In this document: piece by piece, positions 49,118 to 61,522 of the stretch
Position numbering within the stretch: position 1 is the stretch's first letter
How the letters are laid out: each line of letters opens with the position of its first letter
From: Atrina japonica
Lineage: Eukaryota > Mollusca > Bivalvia > Pterioida > Pinnidae
Direction of reading: 5' to 3'
Length of the DNA: 64,000 bases
NCBI GenBank assembly: GCA_030159075.1
Contig: BROG01000542.1
Span: 5,001-69,000, forward strand
The notes under the pieces: generated by a model
What the model saw: the letters and a program-made list of their open reading frames with translations, nothing else
What the model was told of the DNA's origin: nothing
The model's database searches: none
Translations under genes and position numbers: made by a program

Positions 49118-49196
49118 TTTTTTTGGCGACCACCTGTCTCTCAAGACCACATTTCAGTGGCAGATAGGGTAGTCTATCAAGACAGGTTTCACTTTA

Positions 49197-49326
49197 ATTG
49201 AGTGATTATTTTTTTAAGTCATGAAGATCTGCATACAAATATTAAGATTCCATCTTTGTGTTTGATGATTATTATTTAAAGTGCTAAATCAAGGGGAAAT
49301 GATTAACAATACAGTTCTCCTCAAGT
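49197..49326. other. Short spacer, no feature
   Basis: AT-rich single-copy DNA. Confidence 0.4.
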
Positions 49327-49567
49327 TTGTTTGTTTATTGTTGTTTAACATCCCGCTCAAGAATCTTTCCTCAATTTTGTTTGTTTATTGTTGTTTAACA
49401 TCCCACTCAAGAATCTTTCACTCATGTGGAGACGTTACCAAATGCCAGTGAAGGGCTTCAGATTTTTGGCCTATGCTCGGCACTGACAGCCATTGAGCAG
49501 TGAAGGTTCTTTAACTTGCCGATACCTACTGTGACATGGGACTGCGGTTTTACTGTCTCATCCAAAA
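49327..49567 (+). mobile_element. Dispersed mollusc-type repeat with duplicated 5' end
   Basis: Text such as GTTGTTTAACATCCCACTCA, GTGAAGGGCTTCAG, GGCCTATGCTCGGCACTGAC, TGTGACATGGGACTGCGG resembles a repeat I recall from mollusc genomes (from memory, not searched). The first ~48 bp occur twice in tandem. Confidence 0.6.
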
Positions 49568-50515
49568 CCTCAATTTTGTAACAAAAAGTTAAGTTTAGAT
49601 TTATAGTTTCAATTCTTCACCCAGGGAAACTGTCAATTGAGGGTGGCGAGAATTTGCAGGCCAGTGTTTTCCCTAGAATAACTTTGTCAATTTCGTCCCT
49701 AAGGAAAAGATTTGGATGCTGCATTGGAACTTATTTTCTTTCCAACTTTTTTATCATCTCCAATTCATTTTGCTTCCTGTGGATTTACCTTAACATATAG
49801 TTTGGATTTGTTTAAAAAAGTCAAATAAAGTTTTATTTTTATACAAAAGCAATTCCCATTTCAATTTTACAAAGGCTTCAAAAGGAACAAAAAAGATGCT
49901 TCAATCAGCATGAGTTAATTCCCAGATGTACCCCCAAAACAGCACAAGTCTTGAAATGTAACATACTTTTATTTGTGTAGAATTTCATCTTCAGGATAAA
50001 AATAACATCAGAAATAACCCTGGGTTTTAAAGTTAGCAACATCAATCACATAATTACAATGTATGCCTTTTCCATCAATGTAATGTTGCCTGTATGAAAT
50101 TTACAACTGTCGTAGATTACCCATGTGAGCCATCCATAACTCTTCATTTCGATAACTCATTCATTTTGCTCATTAGTTCTTAAGTTTATTAAATGCATGA
50201 TAACAAATGTATTTTTCAATCAGTGGCCAGATCTGTACATTTCAAATCAGTTTCATGTTTGAATCAATCAATTCACCCATGCAATCTGTGTCATACCATA
50301 TGTGATGTCCAGCTTACAGAAAATGGAAGATGGGATGGAAATATTTTCAAGTGGAACTTCATGAAACTGAACCTTATTTCAATATTCTGTTTAGTTTTTG
50401 GAGGATTTGGTACATGAAAGTTGACCATATATTAAACACAGATATCGGATACTGGAAATTTTTACAACAACCCAGATCGGTCCATTTTTTAATTTACTAT
50501 TTACATGTACTTAGT
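49568..50515. other. Gene-free stretch
   Basis: No feature recognised. Confidence 0.4.
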
Positions 50516-50660
50516 TACACAGAGGAACCTCACCTAAATACCACCGCATTTAGGAGACCACCTCACATTTCAGACCACAAGTTTTCAGCCTCTTGATAAA
50601 TCTAGTATGATGAGTATAGAACCTCACGTAAGAGACCACCTCACTAATCAGACCACATTG
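50516..50660. mobile_element. Family B MITE, diverged copy
   Basis: CAGAGGAACCTCACCTAAAT and GAGACCACCTCAC blocks; the CTCAC variant is also seen at 52300-52350. Confidence 0.55.
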
Positions 50661-50873
50661 CGTCAGTCATTTGTATCTTATGTAAGTTTTTAGATTCCCA
50701 CTTCCTTTATCACTTGTGTTCCATTTTTTAAAACTTATTTGAAAATCTGTACGACAATTGACTGATGAAAATGCCTGGTGACTTGGGTAGCACTTTTCCT
50801 ACAGATGGGAGTGGGTGGGTGGGGGTGAGACTTGTACTTTGATGGTGCTTTAAATACATTACCACATCTTTTT

Positions 50874-51060
50874 GGTGTTTAGCGTTTTATGCCACAGTCA
50901 ACAATGTAATGGCCGCCAGTTTTTAATGGTGGAGGAGAGAACCTGGTTACAAAGTTCCCGGCAAGAAACCACCAACCTTCAGGAAGTAAACTTGCAAATA
51001 TTAGCTCAGGTTACAGCAGGGCTTGAACCTACACTGTCTAAATGTGAGAGTTTGCCAAGT
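50874..51060 (-). mobile_element. Family S tRNA-derived SINE
   Basis: Body GTTTTTAATGGTGGAGGAGA and CACCAACCTTCAGGAAG; minus-strand head with B-box-like GGTTCAAGCCC. Followed by a TC-rich tail. Confidence 0.7.
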
Positions 51061-51109
51061 TCTCTATATATGGTACATATACAAACATTTATATATTTTC
51101 TCTTTTTCT

Positions 51110-51520
51110 ATGTATATTTCATTCTTCCACTCTCTCTATCAGCATATATTTCCTGTCTTTTACAATCTCTCTCTTCCTCTCTTCATTGTTTTATGCATGT
51201 ATATACAATGTATATATCTAATCCCCTCTCTCTATCAGCACATCTCTCTCCTGTCTTTTAGAGTTTTCTCTTCCTCTCTCTATTTCTATTTATATCTCTC
51301 TTCTATCTCTGTTTATATCTTCTCTTTCTCTCTGTTTATCGTTCTTTTTCTTTCCTCTCTGTTTATATATCTCTCTCTATTTATCTTTCTCTCTCTCTCT
51401 CTCTCTCTCTTACTGTTTATTTTTATTTGTTTTCATCTATTTCTCTCTCTCTCTCTGTTTATTTCTATCCATTTCCATCTCTCTCTCTCTCTCTCTCAAT
51501 CTCTCTCTCTTTTTCCTACA
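51110..51520. repeat. (TC)n-rich low-complexity tract
   Basis: CTCTCTATCAGCA...CCTGTCTTTTA occurs twice about 110 bp apart, then TC runs. Open frames here are artefacts. Confidence 0.85.
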
Positions 51521-51540
51521 ATCATTTCCTGACAGATATG

Positions 51541-52299
51541 ATGTAGTGTATTAGATTCTTTCAGTAGATGAGACTCTAATGCATCAACTGGGAACAATAG
51601 CTATCCAGGGAAAATGAATGGTATTGCATTAATTAGCAACAATTCTATCAGCTAAAAGAATAAAAGAACCTATTTGCACCCTAGCCGTTTCTCTTAATAG
51701 AATTATCTTGATCCAACGGCTTGTTTTTTTTTTCCCAGAACGCCAATTTCAAAGTCTGTGTAGTTCAAATGCATTAATCCGATAGAGTGCAAATATAACA
51801 CCTACAATGTGCATCTTTACATGCATTCTTTTTATACTGTAGAAAATGGAAATATAAAAACGACACGTGCGTCTTTATAGAATGTTTGGATGAGGAGACA
51901 TGAAATTGAAGGCTTAAATTCGGGAGCTAATCCTGACTGGAAACCCCTGCAAAGGAACTCATCTATGATCCTGACCAAAGTTTATAACAACATTAATGCT
52001 ACAACAAAAAAAGAAAACAATAAATTACAATAATAAAAAAAAAACCCCAAACAACAAAAATAAAAATCTGAAAACAATTCAATCCTCACGAGACTTTTAC
52101 ATCATTTCAATATAGAGATAGCCAAAATAAATCATACACATTAACGAGAAACGTGTACAACCAATATGTACACGTACAGAACAGTACCATAAATTTGTTA
52201 CCTAACACAAGTTTCCCCATTAATTTTTATGTAAAATTATCTTTTTTGAAATTATTATACCATTTAAAAAAAAAATTATTCTCTTAGAGCTTAATTCAT
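51541..52299. other. Gene-free stretch
   Basis: No exon or repeat recognised. Confidence 0.4.
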
Positions 52300-52355
52300 A
52301 TACAGTTGAATTTCACCTTAAGACCACCTCACAAAACCACAAATATTCGAGTGTC
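52300..52355. mobile_element. Family B left-end fragment
   Basis: TACAGTTGAATTTCACCTTA then AAGACCACCTCAC. Confidence 0.5.
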
Positions 52356-52369
52356 TTGACAGTTTCTTT

Positions 52370-52666
52370 GTAAATTCTTTCCTTTTTTTTACTACTTACA
52401 TGTAGATTGATATACAATAACGAAAAAGAGATATACACAGGCATAAACATTTTAAAGTTCCTATAAATTTTGTGAAAATTGCTTTAGAAACCTAGGTTTG
52501 GCATTTTTTCAATTGCAATTGATTAACTGACCTTATTTTCACAAAATATATAGGAATATGAGATTTTTAATGCCTGTGTATAACTCTTAATTGTTATTGT
52601 ACAATATACATTAAGTACAAGTAAACTGAAATTATTTCTTTTTTTGGTAAACATAGCTAATGCCCC
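52370..52666. mobile_element. Family E hairpin MITE, copy 3
   Basis: Arms AGAGATATACACAGGCATAAA and TTTAATGCCTGTGTATAACT, with AATTTTGTGAAAATTGC and TTTTCACAAAATATATAGG within; right end TTTGGTAAACATAGCTAATGC. Confidence 0.75.
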
Positions 52667-53214
52667 TCACAAAAATCAGACCCCTTTGAATCAGTCAGTT
52701 AGGCGGTTTTATTAGCAAGGTTTCACCACGTATATTTTTCCTCATGTATCATTTTATAATTCCGAGATACAACATACATGTATAATCTTTATATGTACAA
52801 CAAGTATTTTGTATTCATAACAAGTTCCACGTCTATTTCTAGCTGCTTGGTAAAATATCTTCTCATTATGACATATCCTAGATATCTGATACAGTTTTCA
52901 CCCGACAAAAACTGAACTACTGTCAACCCTTGAGGTTTACCATTATTTGAACTTCTTGGCCAAATTTAAAGATAAGGGGTTAAATTTACAAGTTGAAGAT
53001 GTGTTTGATTGGCAGTTAGAGCCCGTACATACATGTAGTATGAACAGAATTCGTAAAAGTCTTATCTGAAGGGGGTACTCAAGTACCCATATCAAAATAC
53101 ATACCGCTGTGGATATCTGCCATTTTATTTCATAAATATTGGCGAAGAATGACGACTAGCATAACATATTTAGATCAACATTTGTTTCGGACCTATATAT
53201 ATCATAATAACAAA

Positions 53215-53304
53215 ATTGAATCTGTGTAAAAGGGTCACCTGTACATAAAGGTCAATATTTTCTGGCCCCCTTGGGTGGCCCCTATATACAGGTTTCACGG
53301 TATT
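53215..53304. mobile_element. Family D MITE, copy 2
   Basis: GGTCAATATTTTCTGGCCC and TATATACAGGTTTCACGGTA, matching the end of 7399-7575. Confidence 0.65.
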
Positions 53305-53405
53305 TAGATCGACATTTGTTTTGGACATATCATACATGTAGTGTCCAGTAAGAAGGCTCATCTGATTCTTAGATGCATACAGTACATGTAACTGCAGACA
53401 AAATA

Positions 53406-53568
53406 GTGCAGTGGACCCAGTCTTGAAAGACCGTCTCTCTTTTGGGACCACAATTTGAAAACCAATCAGTTGGATATCTGTAATAGAGCCTCTTTTGAGG
53501 AACCACCTGTCTTTAGACATCACAATTCAGTGGCAGATGGGGTGGCCTCTCAATGCGGTTTGTCTGTA
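53406..53568. mobile_element. Family B MITE, copy 8
   Basis: CAGTGGACCCAGTCTTGAAAG at left, CAGTGGCAGATGGGGTGG and a decayed right end. Confidence 0.7.
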
Positions 53569-53849
53569 GTTGGACAGAGGTAAGTTCAGAAAAGTGTATA
53601 TCTGCAGTCTTTATTTCGTCTTCTGAGTCTGGGTACTACCCAAGTTAAATGAAACCTGGTAGAGATGAGAAGTGGGAGTGAATCTGATTCTAATTTTGAT
53701 AATATACATGTACATGTAGAAAGAAGTTAATTTTTGTGAACTCACTTTTTTCTTACTTCTGTATATGTATATACATGTATATGTATATAAAGTTGTTCAG
53801 GTAGATATTTTGTATTTCATCAAGTTTTCCAAATGCATTAGGAAGGTGG

Positions 53850-53850
53850 C

Positions 53851-53913
<63 letters not shown>

Positions 53914-53975
53914 TATATATTTTTATCTATATATATATATATCTATATATATCTATCTATATATATATATATATA
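53850..53975. repeat. (TA)n microsatellite
   Basis: Long TA run with TATC interruptions. Confidence 0.95.
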
Positions 53976-53995
53976 AATGTATGTATGTACAAATG

Positions 53996-54236
53996 TACAG
54001 TGAAACTTGTATATAATGATCTCCTTTGGGACACAATAAAACTGGTCTTTATAGGGAGGTGGTCTTTATATAGATGTTGATTTGTACACAAATGGTACTA
54101 TAGGGGACAGCAAAAGAAAAAAACCCAGTTTTTGTGACCAGGTGATCTTTATACACAGGTGGTCTTTATAAACAGGTGGTCTTTATACACAGGTGGTCTT
54201 TATAAACAGGTGATTGCTAAAGCAGGTTTTACTGTA
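53996..54236. mobile_element. Family C MITE, copy 4, with internal 17-bp repeats
   Basis: TA-CAGTGAAACTTGTATAT to GCAGGTTTTACTG-TA. CAGGTGGTCTTTATACA is present four times in tandem (about 54139-54206) where 7002-7185 has two. Confidence 0.85.
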
Positions 54237-54488
54237 CTGACCACTGCATACCTAGATATTGTCTGCCTTTTACAAAAGAAAACATGTTCATTTCAAATTA
54301 GTTTTAAATTCGCCCTAAATCACCATAGTCTCATAAACTGTATGTACATGTATGTACCTGCTTTGATTATTCAGCTTGGAATTTTCACTTTCATTTCATA
54401 ATCGCTCTCTCATCTGAGGGTGAAAATGGCAAAAAATTTAACAGCAGCAAAACTCTCCAGATATACATGTACGGTGTATATACACAAT

Positions 54489-54589
<101 letters not shown>

Positions 54590-55054
54590 GCTCTACGTAT
54601 TACATGTAGCAATGTTAAACATTCTACCAGGTGGCAAGTAATAATACAGAAATTAAAACTCAAATTTAAATCCATTTCAATTAAAGTCAGTATTATGGTT
54701 GAATAGAACAAAACCGATTGTATGTCACCTGAAATAATGGGAGTTGGCTATAAGCTTACAAAACAAATAGATATTAGGCTGATATGCCTGTACCCAAGTG
54801 ACTCATTCAAACGATGTACCCCACATGAACTGTTTGTCGTGCATGACAGCTGTTTAAAATTTCTTGGATCAAAAGACCAGGAGAAATATCATGTAATTAA
54901 CGAAGTGGGGATTAATAAACACAGACCTTCGTAAAGGTAACACAGTCATTGAAGTTTAAGTGATGTTCACTCAGAGTTTGTTTGGTTTTATTTATGTCCC
55001 CCAAACTTTTTCGTTTGAATGGAAACATCATCACCAGTTAAAAATGAGTTAAAG

Positions 55055-55600
55055 TGTCACAATCTATGGCCAAGGCTACAGACTTTGTCCAGGGCAATAA
55101 ATGCTTTTTAAGATGCCATAAATTTTGACCTGTGTGGTGGACCTGGTTCAAGGCACTGATTGTTTTTTAAGATGCCACAAAATTTTGACCTGTGTAATTG
55201 GACCTGGTCTAGGGCACTGATTGTTTTTTAAAATGCCACAAACTTTTATCTGAGTGATGGACCTGGTCCAGGGGCCCGAGTCTTTTTTTGAGATGCCACA
55301 AAATTTTGACCAGTGTGATTGACTTGGTCCAGGGTCCCGAGTCTTTTTTTAAGATGCCACAAAATTTTGACCAGTGTGATTGACTTGGTCCAGGGCCCCG
55401 AGTCTTTTTTTAAGATGCCACAAAATTTTGACCAGTGTGATTGACTTGGTCCAGGGCCCCGAGTCTTTTTTTGAGATGCCACAAAATTTTGACCAGTGTG
55501 ATTGACTTGGTCCTGGGCATTGAGTGTTTTTTACGATGCCACAAAATTTTGACCTGTGCTATCGACTTGGACCAGTGCATTGAGTATTCTTTAAGATTCC
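55055..55600. repeat. 61-bp minisatellite, about 9 units
   Basis: GATGCCACAAAATTTTGACC, GTGTGATTGACTTGGTCCAG, then GGCCCCGAGTCTTTTTTTAA. The middle four units are nearly identical, the outer ones diverged, as expected when arrays grow from the centre. Confidence 0.93.
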
Positions 55601-55738
55601 AAGCAGTCTGATATACACAACCTAAGGTTGAACATCTCATAAAAAAAAATGTGACATTCACCTTGTATAGCGCTTACTCAACCAAGTAATCATCATTACC
55701 AGTAAGATGTATCAGACATTACCCAATACAGAAAACTG

Positions 55739-56312
55739 GGGGGGCTGTCATGGCCGAGTGGTTCAAGCATGAAACTTTAATCCCTGAGGTCTCCCGCCTC
55801 TGGTCAGCATAGGTACAAGCACCACTGTATCGAAGCTGATTTTGTGGGAAAATATGCTGGTTCACATGTGGAAAGCCTCAGTGGTCTCTCCCTGGGTATA
55901 TTGTAACCTGGGGCCCATTTTTCAAGAAGTTATAAATCGTAAGTATTAAGTTATTTGATCTTAAAACAAAACTTAGAACCGTCTTACCAACACTACCCTA
56001 ACTCAAGTCTTAAGGTATTTTTTGCATATTTTCAAATAAGATCTTGATAGTTTATGAGTATTTTTACCTGCTACATCTACAAAGGTAAATTATGACACCT
56101 ACAAAAATAAGTTACGGTAGGTCTACATACAGCCTCTGGGTAGTCATAACGACCTGACCTGATTTGGTTGAAAGTCACTGGTCCTAAGTCTTTGTAAAAC
56201 AGTCCCAAGTCGTAAGTATGGTCGTAAGACCAAGTCTAAGATTTAGGACATTTTGTAAAACAGGCCCATGGTCCTCTCCTCCATCACTAAAACTGGCCAC
56301 CATCACAATTTT
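55739..56312 (+). mobile_element. Family S SINE interrupted by a MITE
   Basis: Head GTCATGGCCGAGTGGTTCAA resembles a class II tRNA (Ser type) with its A box; the B box has decayed to AGGTACAAGCACC. The body stops at 55911 and resumes at 56269 with TGGTCCTCTCCTCCATCACT, the continuation expected from 60150-60385. Confidence 0.8.
55911..56268. mobile_element. Family G MITE nested in the SINE
   Basis: About 357 bp with inverted ends GGGCCCATTTTTCAAGAA and TTTTGTAAAACAGGCCCA; TGG on both sides may be the target duplication. The inner arms share TAAGTCTT/AAGACTT-type blocks. No coding capacity. Confidence 0.75.
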
Positions 56313-56392
56313 ACTTGCCAAGTCGGTATAGAGCTTGCTTTGCAAGTGAATGATTTCAGGTTTGAATAATCCCAGTCATATCTCCTGTGACT

Positions 56393-56487
56393 TTACTTCA
56401 TTACCCCTAAAGCCACAGTTGGACTGAGCTTTATCAATGATATTAGGAAGAGTCCATTGTATTTTAAGGGTAGGTGAGTGAAATTAA
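56393..56487. mobile_element. Family A MITE, copy 7
   Basis: CATTACCCCTAAAGCCACA at left, AAGAGTCCATTGTATTTTAAG, and right end GGTGAGTGAAATTAA; diverged. Confidence 0.65.
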
Positions 56488-57073
56488 AATGAGATATTAA
56501 TACTATTAATTTAAAGTTTTACAAATAAACAAACAAAAAATATTTGACAGAACAATTTATAGATCAATTTGTGATTGGACAAAAAAAACATGATAATTTT
56601 TGTATTCTTTCTTGGAACATTAGAATGATTTTTTACACATAATAGCCCTATCATAAAAAAAAACAAAATCAACTTGGTATTCCCCCACCTACCAGTTTCC
56701 ATATTTTCACATGGCTTTGCACTTCGATATATCAGTATCATACATGTTTACACGGTTGACCAACTTATCAATCTACCCCCAGAAATCACCCGTGATCAAT
56801 ACAGATGAAATATCATCTATTATCTGATATATACTAACTCTGTTACCCAATAACGGATTGTGTTTAAAGTGTACCGTAAATACTCATGTCATGGCAGACA
56901 ACCATCGTAAAGCGGGATAACTTAATTCTTAATTAATTAAAAATGTAGATAACTGCCACAAGCAGACATGCTGGTAATAAGATACTGGTCTTTTCATGTT
57001 GGGCAGACAACCAATGTAAAAAGAAATAACTCAATGCACAATTTAAAATCTTTTCATAATCATAAAAATATAG
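56488..57073. other. Gene-free stretch
   Basis: No feature recognised. Confidence 0.4.
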
Positions 57074-57255
57074 TACAGTGGAACCCGTCCTACAAGACCA
57101 CTCTCATGAAAGATCACCTATGTTCTGAGACCACCTTCTGAAATCCACATGGTTAGATAATTCCTTAAAGAAAACCTCTTTTGAGAGACCACCTGTCTTG
57201 AGAAACCACATTTCAGTGGTAGATTGGGTGGTCTCTCGGCACAGGTTTTACTGTA
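57074..57255. mobile_element. Family B MITE, copy 9 (good reference copy)
   Basis: 182 bp, TA-CAGTGGAACCCGTCCTAC to GGCACAGGTTTTACTG-TA, with every internal block once: ACCACTCTC, GAAATCCACATGGTTAG, GAAAACCTCTTTTGAGAG, CATTTCAGTGGTAGAT. Confidence 0.85.
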
Positions 57256-59077
57256 TTCTAAACTGTTGCTGATTATTGAAATGACTAAAAATAATTTTGT
57301 TTAAGAAAAAACTGAAAAAGAAAATTTCCAACAAATCTCCTGTACATATAAACAAACTTGCTTTTTTTTCACGGAGGCTGACGGTTTTTTTTATGGAACA
57401 TTAACATAGAAAGTAAAAATACTTTAGCATGCAAAATATTTCAGCATTTGGAAATTTCTAACAAGATTAGGGAACTTTAAAATCTGTTAAATTTATGTAA
57501 GGAGTAAAAATAAAACTTTTGTGGCCAAAAGATTCTCAACCAGATATTTATATATGCATTTAAATTAACCCTTTTCAATGCTATAGACAATAATAGGATT
57601 GTCCAAGAATATAAAACAGAGCATACCATTTAAATATTTAGGGGTTAAAGGGTTGAGATGCACATAAAAATTGTCAACTGTGCATGCATGTTCTTACATA
57701 TAGTACATGTATTTGAAATCCATGTCATAAATAATTCATCAGCACGATCGGAGAATAAAACTACAGCTTATGTCGGACACAAAATTCCGCAAAGGACGCT
57801 ATGTATATATCTTGTATGTGTGTATGCATATCCGTATTTATTGATGTACACATATATACATGTACATAGGTCATTTATTAGAGGATTATAAATGGTCTTT
57901 CTTTTTTTAAAACATGTATCTGGCAGAGCACCTGTCTAATAGAACAAAATGTCAAATATACATGTATAAAAAGATCTGGAGATCACAATCTCTCACAGAT
58001 ATCGCCTGTCTTATCCACTATCTCATACCGGATCATCTAGCGTGTAAATGCTTCCTTTATTTTATTGGAGATGGGATCTGTTTATCGGAAAACTAGTACT
58101 GAACCAAGCCATGTCAAAGACGCGAAAATAACAAAGCTGCAAACCCTTTAATCCTAGTACCGCATTCTGATGAAATTAATGGTGACTAATGAACCGTGAC
58201 TGATTATATAGGATATCTCAGGGTTATATTTGTAATCATTGAATTATTAGAATGTTAGGAAACATGACCATGCATATTGTTATCATATGCAAAATAAAAG
58301 GAAATGGTATAACGTTTCACAATTCGGGCCAGTATCATCTATCTGAGAACCATAAGAGCGATACGATATGGCCAAATCATCTGAGAAAAAAATGATATTC
58401 GTCTCCATACAGACATCTTCCCAGACATAATTTCATAACATCAAGTATATCTAATCTGACATATTGAACATGGCTTTTTGAATTATTTGTTTATTTTTCT
58501 ATATTTGTATACGATAAAAATACAGAAGAAAAAATATTTCAAAAAGACTAGGATCCTATTACACGCATGTCTGTTTGTGGTAATTATCTATATTTTGAAC
58601 ATTTTCAAGACACTTAATCAAAGAAAACCAGATTTAAATTGTTCTCAGAAAATATTTATGCAACACATTAATCATTGGCTTTTAATTAAGCCTTTGTTGT
58701 TCCAATGACTCCTGACTTTACGGTCAATGGTTCAAATCCTATTGGTGACCGATTTTAGATCAATCAGGTTAACCTCAAAACAGATCCTGTGGCATGGCCT
58801 TGGCCGGTGTTTCTAATTCATGAGAGGCAAATATTACTGCCTGTCACTTGATTTTAACCAATAAACTTGTACATGACAAGGGATTATATATATCAAATAT
58901 ATACGTGTTAAATGCATGTAAGAAACCAGAATACTTTTGAAAATGACATACATGTAGATAAAGAAATATAGATTGCAATAAATATTCTAATGGCTGTAAC
59001 TACCAGTCTCATCTTCAAAGCTTTTTTTGTGTTAATGACCAAGTTTTTTTACTTGAATAAAGATGTGTCTGCTGCAT
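57256..59077. other. Gene-free stretch
   Basis: 58000-58200 is slightly less AT-rich, but no exon could be framed. A GGTTCAAATCC block at about 58731 may be a SINE relic. Confidence 0.35.
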
Positions 59078-59137
59078 ATATATATATCTATATATATATA
59101 TATATCTATATATATACAAATGTATATATATAGATAT

Positions 59138-59178
<41 letters not shown>

Positions 59179-59228
59179 AATGTATATATATATATATATA
59201 CATTTTTGTATATATATATATATATATG
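59078..59228. repeat. (TA)n microsatellite
   Basis: TA runs broken by GATA/CAAATG blocks, partly mirrored. Confidence 0.95.
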
Positions 59229-60149
59229 ATAATTTTTTTGTACATGTAGAAACAAAATAATAACTAAAAAAATGTATTTATGTCGTATTTAAGATCGGAT
59301 AGCTGTTTTTAGGCCTGTGAATCTTAATCGGGGGATGTAATATTTAAAAGAATGTGATAAATTGAAAAAAAATAAAAATTAATGTTCAAGAAAGTTTAAA
59401 AAAATTTACGAAAAGAACACTTTTAATTAATGATCACTGTAAATGGCATCAAAGGACAAATTATCTCACCGATTTCTATTTCCTGTTGTTGTTTTGTGTC
59501 AGTAATTATTCGCTTATTTCCATTAGCTGTCAATAAGTTCTGTTTATAGTTATACATGTGCTTTTGTTACTACACTTTGTAATGCAATAAAATAGACATG
59601 CATGAATTAATTATAACTATTTGTCAATTGATCATTTTGCTTTTTACATGTGCATCAGTACATGACCTTTTGTCCCTCATTGTGACATTAAATGTTAGGA
59701 ATAAAAAATATATCTACAACTCTGTAAAGGATTATCTCCCCTATAAATAAAGGACAACAACCAATCTTTAGATATCTATTTTTTTTCTTCTACTCATAAA
59801 TTTTTTGTTTTTTATGGTTCAGTCTGTATGATGGAAAGCTACATATCCATCTATCTTTTAATCTACCTTTTGTGTGTATTTTTTTTCTTTGTATAGGCCC
59901 TATACATGGTTTTGATAATTGCTTGTTATTCTGTTTTTTTATGATCATTTCAGAAGTGCATTTGTACTTCCAATCCATGCATACAATTCTGCAGTTCACA
60001 AGAACAAAAAAACGTAGCCAAAAATTATTTTTTTTTTCTATTCTTAAAGAAATTACTGTGAAAACGAGACACAATAAGGGGAGATAATAATGCACACATC
60101 TTATCCTTCCTATACCCTATATATCCTGAAGTAATGAATTTGAATTTTG
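59229..60149. other. Gene-free stretch
   Basis: No feature recognised. Confidence 0.4.
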
Positions 60150-60385
60150 AATATTGTTTTATGCCACTCTCAACAATTTTTCAGTTATATGGTGGCAGCC
60201 AGTTTTTAATGGTGGAGGAGAGAACCCAGTTACTATGTACCACCAGCCTTCCGCAAGTGAACTGGCAAACTTTCTCACAAAATTCAGTTTAGGATCCAAC
60301 AGGACTCGAACCTATGCTGACAGGAAGTGAGAGACTTCATGATTTAAAGCGCGATGCTCTAACCACTTGGCCAGAGAGGCCCCCC
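60150..60385 (-). mobile_element. Family S tRNA-derived SINE, fullest copy
   Basis: On the minus strand: head GGCCTCTCTGGCCAAGTGG (A box TGGCCAAGTGG), B box GGTTCGAGTCC, then a body ending in GGCATAAAACA. About 235 bp. It serves as the reference for the other three copies. Confidence 0.85.
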
Positions 60386-61522
60386 TCAAATAATGCAAAA
60401 AGGCAATTCTTGTCTGATAATACATTCAGTTCAAATTGATTCAACTGCTCTATCTAAAGACTTCAACTTTGTTTTAGCAGACATCTATTATCTCACACAA
60501 ATTGTCTAAATGTATGTATTGCTTGAGCAAATTTGAACAAATATCTTATCTTTTACTTACACAAAAAAATGATAGCTCCAAAAGCAATAAATATCTTATT
60601 TCCTTTGTGGAATAACCTAAAGTAACCCTTTGACCTCAAATGTCGCCATGGTCTGACACTTTATATCACATTCCTCTTTATACTTTGAACTGATGAAAGT
60701 TTTAATGATCTTCAGGCCTTTACAGTCTATAATTATCTCCCTTGTAAAGAATTTGACCTCTGACCTCTCCCCTCCAACATAACCATGTGCTAATTATAAA
60801 CTAAACATGGACATTATTAGCTTTATTGAACTCCATCAGTTTCATCCTTTGAATTCTTAAATCCTGACAAAGCATTTAAATTGCTATTTCTTAAATCATT
60901 CTTTCTTTTCCAGAATTCCAACTTTCTTTTTCCACTTTAAACAATTTCTTCATATATTTTTTTTTCTTTATTTTTTAAAAATATTTCGTACACTTATGAT
61001 TAAGTTATCTCTCAAATCTAAAAAAATATATATATATATGTAAATTCATCTTAAAAGCTTATACAATAAGTTCTAATGCAACATTTTTGAACTGGTTTAA
61101 GAGGTAAAATGGTCAGGAAACAGTGTTTAAAGTTTTTAATACAATTCACTTTGATTCTGTTAAATTTCCCATCAGGAACTGAGAATGCGTTTTTGCCCAA
61201 AGAAATGGAAATGTCTTAAAGTTAAGAAAGTTAAAGATTTTCTTTATAAATTTTGAAAATTAAAACCTACTTTCAATGTTTCTTTATTTCACTTTTGTCA
61301 TTATCATTCTGTTCCAATATCAATACAACCATTCTGCATTTTTTATCCCATGTATAAAAAAAAAAAGATTAATTCAAAAGTTGTTGGTTATATTATATGG
61401 AATTCAGACATGCTAACTCATAAAAAATAAATTATTCTATTAATTTTGAAAGACCTTAAATAAATTGTTTCAATAAAAACAATGATCAATAACAATAATA
61501 CATGAGATAAATATCAACTTAC
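60386..61522. other. Gene-free stretch
   Basis: AT-rich, T-runs; no exon recognised. Confidence 0.4.

Larger units (their letters stand above)
47681..49196. mobile_element. Family B MITE grown to 1.5 kb by two internal tandem arrays
   Basis: Left end TA-CCGTGGAACCTG, right end CAAGACAGGTTTCACTTTA. The order of blocks is that of a normal 180-bp copy (compare 57074-57255), but the GAGACCACTGTC...CACCTGTCTTGT block is repeated about 14 times and the AAACCACTTG...TAAAACC block about 23 times. Confidence 0.85.

Noticed and set aside
53850..53975. IYIYIY open frames at this and other TA runs
   Set aside because: Microsatellite translation.
54722..54934. 70-codon plus-strand open frame after the poly-C tract
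   Set aside because: Mixed composition but no recognisable domain, splice site or repeat; considered chance.
55739..55830. Functional tRNA-Ser gene
   Set aside because: The B box is decayed and no cloverleaf forms; it is a SINE head.
60290..60385. Functional tRNA gene on the minus strand
   Set aside because: A and B boxes are good but acceptor-stem pairing is absent and the sequence runs on into the SINE body.
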